Assembly: GCA_030622545.1 (NCBI GenBank)
Contig: JAUXGA010000013.1
Location: 1-64,000, forward strand
Direction: 5' to 3'
From: a bacterium
GTDB taxonomy: Bacteria > Electryoneota > RPQS01 > DYHQ01
Length of the DNA stretch: 64,000 bases
The notes beneath the pieces are model-generated. The model saw only the letters and a list, made by a program, of their open reading frames with translations, was not told where the DNA came from and made no database searches. The position numbers and the translations under genes were made by a program. Below, in pieces: positions 15,292 to 25,700 of the stretch; position 1 is the stretch's first letter; each line of letters opens with the position of its first letter.

Positions 15292-16178
15292 GCAAAAAGA
15301 AGAGCTATAAGAACGATAAAAATGAGCCAGCGGGCCATGTGATTAAACCTTGCGATAGCTGCCGTCGAAAGTTCCTTGTCCCGACCGCGCAGCTTCCCCC
15401 ACATCCAAAGCAGTGGTAAATCAACCGCAAGAATCACAATCCAGAAATAGACTTTGCTGTATAGGTTGTTCAGGAACGGCCAGGTCGTAATAATTCCAAA
15501 TAGAAAGAAGAGAATACCCCCAATAGCCAGAGTTGCTCTCGGCCCGAGCAATGTTGCGATGGTGACGCGTCTGCGCTTTGCGTCAACACGGCTGGTTTCC
15601 ACAGCACGAGTCGTCTGCCATGCGCAAAAGAAAAAGAAAGCAAACGCTGCAGGGTAAGCAGCAAGAGAGAACTTGTCAAAAGCCAGCGCTGTACCCAAGA
15701 AAAGAGATGCCGTTAGAAGCGCCAGGAGTAGATGCTGAAGCACGGCCAAACGCTGTGGAATAGAACAATAAAACCATATAAAGAGTGCTGTTGCGAGAGT
15801 CCATAAACCAAAAGATATCCCCGCGAAAAACCCAACAACACCTCCAATCAGAAGCAGAATATAACTCGATTTTACACTCTTAGCGTTCGTCGAATTATCT
15901 TCGAGAGATTCCGAAGCTGCTCTGAATCGAAACAGCGTCATCCCCCCGAAAATTAGAGTGACGCTGGAGATTAGCACTACAATTACCGGCAGGATTTCGA
16001 CAGGAGCGGAATGAAAACACAGACGAGTTTGCACCACAACACCCATCACTCCCCAGAGAACCGGCAAAAGCCAGATTGGGAGATGGAGATTCGACTGAGA
16101 TTCAGGAGCGTGGCTCGAAGGGGATTTCGAGCTGGAGCCGGGTTCGGAGGAGTTCGAGAGCACTCTGAAGGACCTCAT
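15288..16178 (-). CDS. UbiA-prenyltransferase-like polytopic membrane protein (degenerate)
   Basis: A 296-residue integral membrane protein with about eight or nine segments. The segment TTRAVETSRVDAKRRRVTIATLLGPRATLAIG has the shape of the second UbiA motif region (D-x-E-x-D-x-x-x-x-x-x-T-L-x-x-x-x-G). The expected acidic residues are mostly missing, and no Asp-rich first motif is visible. UbiA enzymes prenylate aromatic acceptors or glycerol-phosphate. This one may be inactive or altered. The ATG at 16178 lies 77 bases inside the kinase gene, so the real start may be somewhat later. Confidence 0.55.
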   Translation of the reverse strand: MRSFRVLSNSSEPGSSSKSPSSHAPESQSNLHLPIWLLPVLWGVMGVVVQTRLCFHSAPVEILPVIVVLISSVTLIFGGMTLFRFRAASESLEDNSTNAKSVKSSYILLLIGGVVGFFAGISFGLWTLATALFIWFYCSIPQRLAVLQHLLLALLTASLFLGTALAFDKFSLAAYPAAFAFFFFCAWQTTRAVETSRVDAKRRRVTIATLLGPRATLAIGGILFFLFGIITTWPFLNNLYSKVYFWIVILAVDLPLLWMWGKLRGRDKELSTAAIARFNHMARWLIFIVLIALLFA

Positions 16179-16761
16179 CTTTGTTAATGTCTTGACGACT
16201 TCCCGTATCGAGGATGGCGAAGCGCGTCATAGATTGGGCGCGTCTTGCCCAATCTTCATAGGCTTCATTGAGTTCCTCAAGATAGGATTCGGTAATCGAT
16301 TTTTCGGATTCTCTTCCGCGAAGACGGATACGCTCTATAAGCGTCGGGACATCGCAGCGCAGGTAGAGAATCAAATCAGGCGGTTTTAAAAAGGATGTCA
16401 TCGCTTTGAAAAGGTCATGATAATTTTCCCAGTCCCGCTGGTTTATATGACCTCTTTTATGAAGCGTCGTCGCGAAAACCTCGACATCTTCATAGATGGT
16501 TCTATCCTGAATGCATGAGATGTCTTCAGTGAGAATCGAGCGTTGACTTTCGAATCTCTTCGACAAAAAGTAAACTTGGAGATGGAACGCCCACCGCGAC
16601 ATGTCGGCGTAAAAATCATCCAGATAAGGATTATTTATCACCGGTTCAAAATAGGTACGCCATCCAAGCTGTCGGGCCAGCGCTTTCGTCAGCGTCGTTT
16701 TGCCGACTCCGATATTCCCTGCAATGGAGACAAAATAGCTTCGACCGCCAAGTTCATCCAC
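16102..16761 (-). CDS. Deoxynucleoside kinase (dGK/dAK family)
   Basis: A 219-residue cytosolic kinase that phosphorylates deoxynucleosides for salvage. The P-loop GNIGVGKTT lies at 15-23. It also has the substrate-side FEPVINNPYLDDFY, QDRTIYEDVEVFA and a lid-like RIRLRGRESEKS. The length fits bacterial dGK/dAK. The exact base preference cannot be read from the sequence. The start is a GTG at 16761, with no better start nearby. It follows the DUF296 gene after six bases. Confidence 0.88.
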   Translation of the reverse strand: MDELGGRSYFVSIAGNIGVGKTTLTKALARQLGWRTYFEPVINNPYLDDFYADMSRWAFHLQVYFLSKRFESQRSILTEDISCIQDRTIYEDVEVFATTLHKRGHINQRDWENYHDLFKAMTSFLKPPDLILYLRCDVPTLIERIRLRGRESEKSITESYLEELNEAYEDWARRAQSMTRFAILDTGSRQDINKDEVLQSALELLRTRLQLEIPFEPRS

Positions 16762-16767
16762 GGCGAA

Positions 16768-17208
16768 TCACACCCACGTTTCTGGTGAATGAAGATTCAG
16801 GAGCTTCAACCCTGTCTGCTGATCAAGGATTCGTTGAACAGGGCCTGTGGCTCGCGTCAGCCAGAATTCGCCGGTCACGGCAATCGTTGCGCTGACCAGA
16901 TGCCCTCCAAACACGCGGCAGTCTCCGTCGCCGATGAGCGCGTGAATATGCCAGAAAGGCTCTCCGTCAACCATCGCCAAATTCCCCGAACAACTTATCA
17001 GCTCGTAGGCTCCTTTGAATTTCTTATGAAGATATTCCTTTGACTCACGATTGAAATAAGCGAGTTCCACTTCCTCAACGCCACCGATTCCCTGGAGCCA
17101 ACCCGCCGTCCAGCGTTCACGCCGAGCGAACTCAATCAGCGCTTCCGGGATGCGTTCGCCGATGGAGAGCCGCAGGAGTGTTCCCGTTTGAAGATCGCGA
17201 TAAATCAA
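16768..17208 (-). CDS. DUF296/PPC-domain protein
   Basis: A 146-residue single-domain protein of the PPC/DUF296 family. The segments AGWLQGIGGVEEVELAYF, LISCSGNLA, GEPFWHIHALIGDGDCRVFGGHL and GEFWLTRA define it, including the conserved His pair in HIHA. In plants this fold forms trimers with DNA-binding AT-hooks. Free-standing bacterial versions have no settled function. The start is TTG at 17208, strongly supported by GGAGG 9 bases upstream. The ribosome site overlaps the end of the previous gene. Confidence 0.82.
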   Translation of the reverse strand: MIYRDLQTGTLLRLSIGERIPEALIEFARRERWTAGWLQGIGGVEEVELAYFNRESKEYLHKKFKGAYELISCSGNLAMVDGEPFWHIHALIGDGDCRVFGGHLVSATIAVTGEFWLTRATGPVQRILDQQTGLKLLNLHSPETWV

Positions 17209-17211
17209 AGC

Positions 17212-18090
17212 TCATGTCCTCCGGTTGTCTTCGGCAAATTCTTTTTCGACCGTTTGAACTTGTAGCTCCGGCATCTCAATTTCCCGCCGTCCAATACCGA
17301 AAGAATTATCATGCGGAAAAAGAGCGGCATGCTGGTGGGAACGATATGAATTCTCTTCAATCGCTTCTTCGGGGATACCGGCTGCTCTGCATAAGGCGCG
17401 CCCCAGTTCAGCCCGGCTTAATCGCTGCGGGCCCCCGAGATGAAGGACGCCGACGGCATTCTTGGCTATTAACCGCGTGACAACCGAAATGACTGAACGG
17501 ACATGAATCGGAGAACGGAATTGGTCTGTAAAAAGTTGAACCTTGCCCTGCTTCCGAATATCCGATAGAATTCTTTCCGAGAAACTCGCACCAAAACCGC
17601 GGCTTGCTCCCACAACGGAGTTCAAGCGGACAACTAAATTCTGAGGATTTGTATCAAGAACGATTTTTTCCGCGCGGAGTTTTGTTCTTCCGTACACGTT
17701 GATAGGAGAGGGCGTATCCTGCTCGGTATAATTTCCCTTCTGCCCCGAAAACACCATGTCGCTGGAAAAGAAAATCATCTTTGCACCGCGCGACGCCGCT
17801 TCTTCAGTTAGTGTTCTCGTAGCAATTACATTTATCTCTTCCGCTTTTTTCGGATATGCTTCGCATTCTAAAATGCGAGACAGAGCTGCACTATGGATAA
17901 TCATATCCGCTGCGAATTCTCTGAGCAAATCGCGGGTTGCTCTCTGGTCTGTCAGGTTCGCTCGCTGAACGGAAAATCCGGGCGAACGCGGATTCTCTCC
18001 CGCAATTCCCAAGATGTCATGGTTTGTATTGAGCGCTGCGCCCAGATGCGCTCCAATAAATCCGGTCGCACCTGTCAGAAGAATTCGCAT
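17212..18090 (-). CDS. RmlD-like NAD(P)-dependent sugar-nucleotide reductase
   Basis: A 292-residue short-chain dehydrogenase of the extended/atypical RmlD type. The nucleotide-binding motif GATGFIGAHL is near the start. DMIIHSAALSRILECE matches the RmlD substrate-binding strand, and the catalytic YGRTK follows SPINV. RmlD reduces dTDP-4-keto-rhamnose. The surroundings are envelope genes, so a sugar-nucleotide substrate is plausible, but other rml genes are not in the window. It directly follows the DUF5683-like gene. Confidence 0.78.
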   Translation of the reverse strand: MRILLTGATGFIGAHLGAALNTNHDILGIAGENPRSPGFSVQRANLTDQRATRDLLREFAADMIIHSAALSRILECEAYPKKAEEINVIATRTLTEEAASRGAKMIFFSSDMVFSGQKGNYTEQDTPSPINVYGRTKLRAEKIVLDTNPQNLVVRLNSVVGASRGFGASFSERILSDIRKQGKVQLFTDQFRSPIHVRSVISVVTRLIAKNAVGVLHLGGPQRLSRAELGRALCRAAGIPEEAIEENSYRSHQHAALFPHDNSFGIGRREIEMPELQVQTVEKEFAEDNRRT

Positions 18091-18732
18091 TTAAAAAGCG
18101 TAGTTCAGGTGAACCGAAAGTCCCTGACTGCGCGCGAGTGGTGTGAAGCCGAGGTGCCAGTCGCGAGAAGATGTCGCCTGCGTTTTTCCTTTCGATGTCA
18201 CTCGACCGGCATGAATGGCGCTGGCAATATGATTCAGGACAATCCCCCCAATCAGGTAATAGACGGAGTTAAAAGATTTGTCGGATTGAATACGGATTTT
18301 CTCCATTTGAATTCTGGATTCTTGAGAATCCCATTCCCAGGAGTCCAACGTACTGGTGTAGAGGCGATCAAATTCACGATCTTGGAGACGCTGTTCGTTG
18401 TAATCATCCACATTGTCCCAGTTCCCGATATCAACATAGAAATCGTGGGAATGCTCTCCGACGACGCCAGCGTGCATTGTAGCAAGAGCTTTGTAGTCGT
18501 CTCGTTTGGCTGAGCCATGAGCGCGAAAGGCGACCATTCCACCTATAATAGCAAACTCCGAGAGAGCAAAGAAGACGGCCGATTTCCTATGGCCGCTGTC
18601 GTATTGTCCCCATCCCGGAAGGACGAGCGATTTCAGGAAAGCGTCTCCCCGCTCTCTGGATATTTTGGAAGCTCCGATTGCCGGGGACACCAGTAGTCCG
18701 ACGGAAAGAATGATAATGAGAATTCTGTGCAT
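18091..18732 (-). CDS. DUF5683-like envelope protein 1
   Basis: A 213-residue protein with a signal peptide (1-20). The hallmark LKSLVLPGWGQYDSGHRKSA is followed by two hydrophobic segments, near FFALSEFAIIGGMVAF and SVYYLIGGIVLNHIASAI. The region between them is acidic and Tyr-rich. This PGxGQ-type signature occurs in small envelope proteins (DUF5683) of the FCB group with no known role. It is separated by a single base from its paralogue at 18734-19567. The pair sits between an Omp85-containing gene and nucleotide/sugar genes. Confidence 0.7.
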   Translation of the reverse strand: MHRILIIILSVGLLVSPAIGASKISRERGDAFLKSLVLPGWGQYDSGHRKSAVFFALSEFAIIGGMVAFRAHGSAKRDDYKALATMHAGVVGEHSHDFYVDIGNWDNVDDYNEQRLQDREFDRLYTSTLDSWEWDSQESRIQMEKIRIQSDKSFNSVYYLIGGIVLNHIASAIHAGRVTSKGKTQATSSRDWHLGFTPLARSQGLSVHLNYAF

Positions 18733-18733
18733 C

Positions 18734-19567
18734 TTACTTCAGAGGAATTCGCAGCGTCAACATGCGCGTATCCGCTCCATTAATCTGTTTGCGTTCGTAA
18801 AACAGATGATGACCCAAATCCGACGCGCTTTCGATACGTTTGTTATGCTGCCGCACTAAGAAAACCGCTTCCAAAGCCGAAATAATATGATTCACCATAA
18901 CGACTTCCATACCGATATTCGCCGTATTAAGCAAATCGTTCGCTTCACCGCGCATGTCGGCGTAATTATAGAAGTTGGCTGTTGTTCCATCGAAAAAGAG
19001 AGTCGGACCATCCGGATCGTCATTCACGGCATCATCCCAACCATAACCGAATTGCAAGAGATATTTTCCAATCATCTCATAGTACTGCTGCGTATTGTTT
19101 GGAGGCAATTCATGGGTGAAATTGTCGGGAAGCACTCCACCGTTCAGATCTTTGATAGAATCCTCTGCAGCTTGATAACGCGATCGACTGAAGTGCACGT
19201 CCGCGAAGCCCTCAAATTCGTCGGTCTTATCGTTTCCCTTTTTGTTATAGGTTGCAAAGACTCCCCAACCCACAGCTTCGATAGCCACCCAAGGCAATGC
19301 GCGCCACCAGGGCCCGGCATAGAGTTGGCCAGCTCCCGGCAGAACGATTGAGAACATCAGAGCGCGACCTATGTTCTTCTTGCCTAAGACCTCCGCGGTT
19401 CCTGTCTCTTCGACATCGAGATCGGATTCTGCATCTGCTTCCAACCGACTCAGCAGATCCATCCGGGTTGGTGAAAATTCCCACTCCGCTGCGACACTTA
19501 TCTCCGGCGCGACGAGCGCCAGAAGAAATGTTAGTGCAACGAACGTTGTTATCGCCCGAGTGCGCAT
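18734..19567 (-). CDS. DUF5683-like envelope protein 2
   Basis: A 277-residue paralogue of the next gene. It has a signal peptide (about 1-27), an acidic linker, then the hallmark MFSIVLPGAGQLYAGPWWRA and a hydrophobic segment, WVAIEAVGWGVFATY. The C-terminal half has NIGMEVVMVNHIISALEAVF, equivalent to LNHIASAIHAG in the partner. It is longer by an Asp/Glu-rich insert around residues 35-55. The function is unknown. Co-transcription and the shared plan suggest the two act together at the inner membrane. Confidence 0.7.
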   Translation of the reverse strand: MRTRAITTFVALTFLLALVAPEISVAAEWEFSPTRMDLLSRLEADAESDLDVEETGTAEVLGKKNIGRALMFSIVLPGAGQLYAGPWWRALPWVAIEAVGWGVFATYNKKGNDKTDEFEGFADVHFSRSRYQAAEDSIKDLNGGVLPDNFTHELPPNNTQQYYEMIGKYLLQFGYGWDDAVNDDPDGPTLFFDGTTANFYNYADMRGEANDLLNTANIGMEVVMVNHIISALEAVFLVRQHNKRIESASDLGHHLFYERKQINGADTRMLTLRIPLK

Positions 19568-19639
19568 TATACCGTCCTCCTCACTCTTTCTATTATTATT
19601 CTTTTATTTCGCAAGCTTGGCTGTTCTACAGTTCTTGTC

Positions 19640-22600
19640 TCAATGATTGCTGAGAAAAGGAGTGTAGAAATCAAACAGCACTGTCAGATAGTAACGAAAC
19701 TCCTTACCGTACGTTGCCTCGAAATCTTCTTCTACATGAGTAAAACGGTCGAAACCGTACGCGACATCAAAGGCAAGCGCGGTTGGATACATATAAAAGG
19801 AATGCATTTGAATTCTCAGCCCCGCACCGACGTCTTTTTTTACTTGGTCAGTCTCCAAGTCGCCCACCCAAGCATCTCCGACATCACAGAATAAATTTCC
19901 ATAAATGCGATTGATGGATACAGGAAACAAACTCCAATCCACCTGCTTCACGATAGGAAAACGATAGGTTGCGGTGGCAACCGCAGTGCGTTCTCCGCCG
20001 AGGCTGTAGAACGAATAGCCGCGCATTCCCGGCAGTCCTCCACCGTAAATATGGAAAAAGGGATCCACCGTTTTGTCAATATACCCACCCTGAAAACGAA
20101 GCGCAAACGCGTGAGAACCGATTGGCAACGGGAAATATTTCTCGAAGCCTGCTTCCAACAGGTTGTAGTTGTACGGCTCGTACACTTCGACCAAAATGAA
20201 TTTATCGGCATCAATTCGGAAACCGGTAAAGAATTTCTGATTAGCACGAGTATATTTCAAGAAGCCGTAGTAGCCACGGGAAGGATTAACTCTGCTGTCA
20301 ATTCCCGGAGCGACTTTATTTGTGAAATAGCCGAGCTGCGCAGACCAGCCTTTGAAATAGTTCAAAGCAATCGCCGTTCCGTCGTCGAATCGGTTATGAG
20401 CGGTATAGCGGTCATAGACACCCATCAATTTCAGATGCGACGAGCGGCTGAGCGGCCATTTCAAGCCACCGTCAATTTCAGCTAAATCGTAACGGTACCG
20501 AATGCGGTATCTGTCAAAAATTGGGACACCATCTTTCTCGCCGATGATGACTTGCGGATCATCGAAATGCTGAGTCAGCCGCCTCTGAATGCTGAAAACC
20601 TCTGCGAAAATCGTCGGGTGAAAAACGCGATATTCCACCTGTCCGTAAAGATCGAAATCTTGATTTTTGTTGATGGCAAAACCACCAAAGAAATTCAGCT
20701 TATCGAGAATATCTCCCAGCCAGACATAGCTTCCGAGCTTCACGGTTTCGTAATCGACCATCACTCGCGGATACCAATAGAGATTATCAAAACGTGGCTT
20801 GTACGAGCTCGCTTCGGCAATCGTATAGTGATTGTCATAGGTCGGCGCCGGGACTTTCGAAGCATAGGTTTCTTCATCAAGATGACTGGGGGGAATTTTT
20901 ATAGGTTCGGGATTTTGAACCAGACAAACTTTGAAGCCTTCCCCTGTGAAATCACAGAAGGTGAGTTTGCCATCGCGTAAATCCGGATAATATGCACCGC
21001 CGATAACAGATGTCAATTGTTCGCGGTTGCCGTTTTCAAGATTGATACGATAGATATTGGAGATTCCGCTTTCATCGTAAGCGGCAACAATATGCTGTCC
21101 ATCTTCGCAGAAACTGGGATCCCGCATTTCCATGTTTTGACCAGAAATGGTCTCTTTTAGCCAGAGAGAATCGCGCTCGGGAGACACACGGAAAATCTCG
21201 ATATTCCGCCCTTCGTTTAAACTCGAAGCCGCGACCAACTGTGAACCATCCGGACTCCATCGCGGGTAATAATATTGAAACAGGTCTCCCCCTCTGTGCC
21301 GATAGATTACATCATCCATCGTAAGCGGCTTGAATTTCTTGGATGTGAAATTCTCCGGCATGGGCATTAATGCCAAGTCACGATGGCCGGCTTCGTTGAC
21401 TGTCAACGCGAGAGTTCGCCCATCGGAAGAAAGGTCCACGCCTTCCGCTCGCAGTCCTCTCGTCAAGCGAATGGACTTCTTTTTTTCGACGAGATAAACA
21501 AACACATCATACTGCAATGAACCTGTTCGGGGACTGCGCAACCTGCGAGAAAAAAGAATTCCGGAGGTATCCGGCAGCCAGCAAGTCGCTCCTTGGACGC
21601 TTCCCGCGACAATTTCGACTTCATCCGATTCGATGTCATAGAGACACAGGTTGGATTGACTCCAGTAATCCCGCCCCTGATTCGAGATAAAAGTAATCTT
21701 TTTTCCATCAGGGGAAAGGCGCGGGAAAAGATTGACGAAACCTTCCGTAGGAATTGTATCGGTGGGCACGACCGTCGGCGCGATAGCGTTTTGCACGGCG
21801 GTGTATTCCTGCTCAAGCTGAGCCTTCCATGCGCGATACCAAGCCCTGCCGGATTTGCCGGTTGTTTTTTTCAAAGCGCGACTCAGCGTTATCGGATAGG
21901 GAGCCTGCATTGCATCGCTGATTTTTTCCAGAACTTCCGGGCCTCCGGAGTTGTCCGAAATGTATTTCGTCAGAGAGAAACCTTGATTGTAAACCATCTC
22001 CGAACCGAGAGACGTCTTTCCGAAATAGCCCATCTCTTCCAACGAGAGCAAATTATCAGATAAAACCGCCATGCGCAATAGCATATCACGGTGGCTGTCC
22101 CAGAAATCATAACCGTCGCCCGTAAACTGGAATTGCGCTGTTCCTTCCGCAAACCAGCCCGGGATTGTCACCGCGGGATACGGATAGCTCGCGACGCGAT
22201 TGGGGAAGCCGTACAAGACATCGGGTCGGCGTTCCGGCTCATAGCCCATCCACTGGATATAGGCAGCGGGAAATCGTCGCGACCATTTGCGTGATGCGCC
22301 GAGCTGAATCATATGCGTATATTCGTGCGTGACGACGTTGCGCAGCCAGTGATGTGTTCCGCGCAGCTCCCAAGCCATCGCCGTTGACCAGAAGGAAATC
22401 TTATTGTTCATGAAATAGCTGGACGCGTTGGCGATATCATCGTTATCCTGAAAAATCAGCGAGACTTTCGTATCCGGGCGATAATCGTAAAGCTCACAGA
22501 GCGGTTCGTGGATTTCCTCGGCGATTTTAGCGGCAAGATTTGCGATGTTGCTGAGGCCATCTGCGTAGTAAATTATAAAATTCTCGGTCTCGAAACTATT

Positions 22601-22723
22601 CCATTTTACTTCAGGATGATTGTACAAACTCTGGGCATGCGCAGGAGAAATCGCAACTCCACATAGGCTGAGCAGCAACAGAATCCATCCTGTCAGAAAA
22701 TATTTTCTCATGAATAGTCTCAT
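19640..22723 (-). CDS. Fusion: gluzincin-like protease, TolB-type propeller, Omp85-like barrel
   Basis: A 1027-residue outer-membrane protein. The signal peptide ends near residue 30. An N-terminal peptidase-MA-like domain carries HEYTH at 133-137 and a third zinc-ligand candidate, Glu193, in WFAEGTAQF. This is an intact gluzincin pattern. Residues of roughly 320-650 form a PD40/TolB-like beta-propeller (FPRLSPDGKKITFIS, YYPRWSPDGSQLVAAS, DLSSDGRTLALTV). The C-terminal third ends like a BamA/D15 surface-antigen barrel (GLPGMRGYSFYSLGGERT, LFCDVGDAWVGDL, RYYLTVLFDFYTPF). It should place a protease and propeller at the outer membrane. It overlaps the M6-like gene by four bases, in the porU operon. 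Confidence 0.82.
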   Translation of the reverse strand: MRLFMRKYFLTGWILLLLSLCGVAISPAHAQSLYNHPEVKWNSFETENFIIYYADGLSNIANLAAKIAEEIHEPLCELYDYRPDTKVSLIFQDNDDIANASSYFMNNKISFWSTAMAWELRGTHHWLRNVVTHEYTHMIQLGASRKWSRRFPAAYIQWMGYEPERRPDVLYGFPNRVASYPYPAVTIPGWFAEGTAQFQFTGDGYDFWDSHRDMLLRMAVLSDNLLSLEEMGYFGKTSLGSEMVYNQGFSLTKYISDNSGGPEVLEKISDAMQAPYPITLSRALKKTTGKSGRAWYRAWKAQLEQEYTAVQNAIAPTVVPTDTIPTEGFVNLFPRLSPDGKKITFISNQGRDYWSQSNLCLYDIESDEVEIVAGSVQGATCWLPDTSGILFSRRLRSPRTGSLQYDVFVYLVEKKKSIRLTRGLRAEGVDLSSDGRTLALTVNEAGHRDLALMPMPENFTSKKFKPLTMDDVIYRHRGGDLFQYYYPRWSPDGSQLVAASSLNEGRNIEIFRVSPERDSLWLKETISGQNMEMRDPSFCEDGQHIVAAYDESGISNIYRINLENGNREQLTSVIGGAYYPDLRDGKLTFCDFTGEGFKVCLVQNPEPIKIPPSHLDEETYASKVPAPTYDNHYTIAEASSYKPRFDNLYWYPRVMVDYETVKLGSYVWLGDILDKLNFFGGFAINKNQDFDLYGQVEYRVFHPTIFAEVFSIQRRLTQHFDDPQVIIGEKDGVPIFDRYRIRYRYDLAEIDGGLKWPLSRSSHLKLMGVYDRYTAHNRFDDGTAIALNYFKGWSAQLGYFTNKVAPGIDSRVNPSRGYYGFLKYTRANQKFFTGFRIDADKFILVEVYEPYNYNLLEAGFEKYFPLPIGSHAFALRFQGGYIDKTVDPFFHIYGGGLPGMRGYSFYSLGGERTAVATATYRFPIVKQVDWSLFPVSINRIYGNLFCDVGDAWVGDLETDQVKKDVGAGLRIQMHSFYMYPTALAFDVAYGFDRFTHVEEDFEATYGKEFRYYLTVLFDFYTPFLSNH

Positions 22724-25700
22724 TTTGCTACGGCAATTTTAATTTGCGCTCGCTCGTGTTTTCCGCCGCCTTCCACTTCAACAATACCGATGTACACACC
22801 GGAAGCAACGTTCGACACATTCCACGGCAAATCAAAGGGTCCCGCGCCGCTTGAATTGGCAGTAAGCTCATCGACCAAGTGACCTGCAATGTCAAAAAGC
22901 CGTACATGAATTCGAGCACTATAAGGCAATGTTATACGAATCTGACTTACATCATTCGTCGGATTCGGCCATGGGTAAATCCAATCACTACGAGCATAAA
23001 CCGCGGCTCCTTCACCCGGTTCAATGGCGAAAAAGTTAGTCGGATTCGGATCATGGGAAGCATCAGGATAGGCTCCGAAGATTTTGCGCGAACCCGGAGC
23101 GCCGCCGGACATGATGTGACGCAAATCCAGCCATTGCATTTCACTCGAAAAATAGTCCGGCGAAAACAGCGTCGGTATTTCGACAGACTCGTCTGTTTCC
23201 CAGTGAAAAATGAATCGGTAGCTCCCAAGCTTCGCCATGGGAAAGCCGCGCGGCTCATGAAAACTATGCCGGTAATATCGCCAGTTTCCATCGTCGCCGA
23301 AAAGACCCGGTTGTCCATCTCCGTCGAAATCGGCCGTCATAATATCCCGGACAGAATGTCTCAAAGGAAATCCTTCAACAGGAAAACCGGATTGCAGATG
23401 ACACGCTCCGGTTTCGCTGATAACTTCAGGCGCACCATCGCCGTCCCAGTCGAGAATTTGATGATGAAACGAACAGGCGACATCGCTGAGTGTTGCACCT
23501 GTGAGTCGATTCAACCACCCCTGCTCGCACCACAACAATGTATCCGCTTCCGTTGCTATGCAAGCCAGAGGTTGTAAATCCACTTCTTCCCGCTGCCATA
23601 ATATCGAAATCTCATCGGAGAGTGCTACAGCAACTAAAATGTCAGCATACCCCTCTGCTTTATAACCAATCGCCCAAAGATGACTCGGAGGAGGCTCCAG
23701 CGCGATGATATTGCTGACGTGCCAAATCGTATCACCGGGGAAGTTCAATGTATCCACCAGTTCCGCAATATTATTAAAGAGAGCTAAACTGAAAGCAAAT
23801 TTATTGTTAGATTCATCGCTAAAATATCTCTCTCGCACAGCTAATATTCGAGCTAACCCGTCGACAGTGACTCCTGCATTTAGATAATTATAAACATCCG
23901 TTTTAGGCAAATCTTGGGATGAATCAATAAGCGGATACTCTCCCATTAGATTCTTCACAATGTGAAACCGATTCCCGCCTAAGAGTAACTCATCCTGTCC
24001 ATCCTGATCAATATCAGCAACACGAAAATTGTCCCAAGCAGGCAACTCAACAGGCCGAGCGATTGCGGTTGAATCAATAATGTAAACTGTGCTGTTCTGA
24101 CCTGTCAATATCAGTTCAGAGGCTCCGTCTCCGTTAAAGTCGCCCGGAAATATATTCATAGAATCATCTGATATAAATGTCAGTTCGATTGGAAAACCGG
24201 GTGCGCGAGAGCGATTAATCATCGAAAAACTCATCACCGCTTGAATGGGAGAGAAATCGGAAAGTTCATACCAACTGTACGCTCCATCATGCGTTCGAGC
24301 CGCGGGAAACGTTGTGTTAGTGAAGTTGACATACAGAACATCGCCGTTGGCTTGCTTGTTGAAATCGTTTTCGTCCCACCACGCATCTTCCGGCGCACCG
24401 AGTTCCGTTCCCCCTCCGGAAAAGCCGAAGCCGTATTCTTCTCCGATATCCTGAGCAGCGTCGGCTTCCACCAAGTCAACGCCGCGATGTTCGGGATCTA
24501 CGTTGACACGGTTATTCGCAAGGCCTTCCTGAATCTTCGTCTCGTCGATATGCCAGATAAGAAGTCCGGCTCCCGGAATACCGAAATCGTAGTTGTCTGC
24601 CTCTGTCATAACACCGAAATCGCTGCCAAAGATTGTGATTTCACCGTCGAGCGTTATTTGCATTCGTCGCCCTTGACGGTCACGACATTCGACATAGCCG
24701 CGTTCCTCAGGATCGTCCGAACGATTTTGGATTAAGTAATACTCGGTTTCCGTTATGGGAAGCAAAAGTATTTCCGGAGAATCTTCCGCGCCGTCGAATC
24801 GTTTTACATGCAGCGTTTCAAGTTCCGTATTCGCCCAGACAATCGTCGGCTCTTCCCATCCCATATAGACGCGCGACCAAGCTTCCGGACGTGCCGGAAC
24901 AAGACCAAAGACATTGCCGCTCCCCTGATCCATCATTCCCCACCGTCCGATTCCGGAGCGTCCTCCTTGAGTATCGAAAAGATCCGGCAATCCGAGCCAA
25001 TTTCCAAAGAGCTTTATCATGATGCCGTTTAAGCCCAGTTCAAAACCCGCCTGACTTTCTCCTTCCGGAAGTATCAATCCCTGATGTACAATCACGCCAT
25101 CATTGGTTTGGAATCCGTTCACATGATCCGGCAAGTAGGTCTGAAAATCGGCGGGAGTAATAAAAGCGGAAGGAAGGTCAAACGGCGTTTCGTCATAGCC
25201 GATGTTGAAATCTTTTCCGACACCGGCATGAAAAATAATCACCGCATCGTAGTCCGCGAAATTCACGTCAGTATCCGCAAGCTGCAGCGCCTCAACGAAA
25301 AGTTCCGCCAGTCTCTGGTTCAGAAGGTCATTGTTCAAATTATAGTTATAGTGCCACATCGGATGAGCGACGCGATAGACATTATCCGATGCTTCCGGAT
25401 AAACATCCAGTCTTCCAAACGGAACACAGCCTTTTGAAACGGTTCGATAATAGTGTTCGAGAAACGTGAGGTGATCTTCGAAGTAGGCTTTATCGTGCGG
25501 TAAAGGGTCAATAATCAACGAATCCGAAAAAGCCGATTCCATCGTCCCATCGCCCGAGGTGCCATTGAGACTGTCGGGTACGAAATCGATACGAATAGCG
25601 CAGACGTCCACCGTATCCCCGACCGGCCAACGCTGCCCCGTCGCCTGAACATTCTCCAGCATCGGCACCGACGTCAACTCGTGAGCCAGTCCGGCACAAG

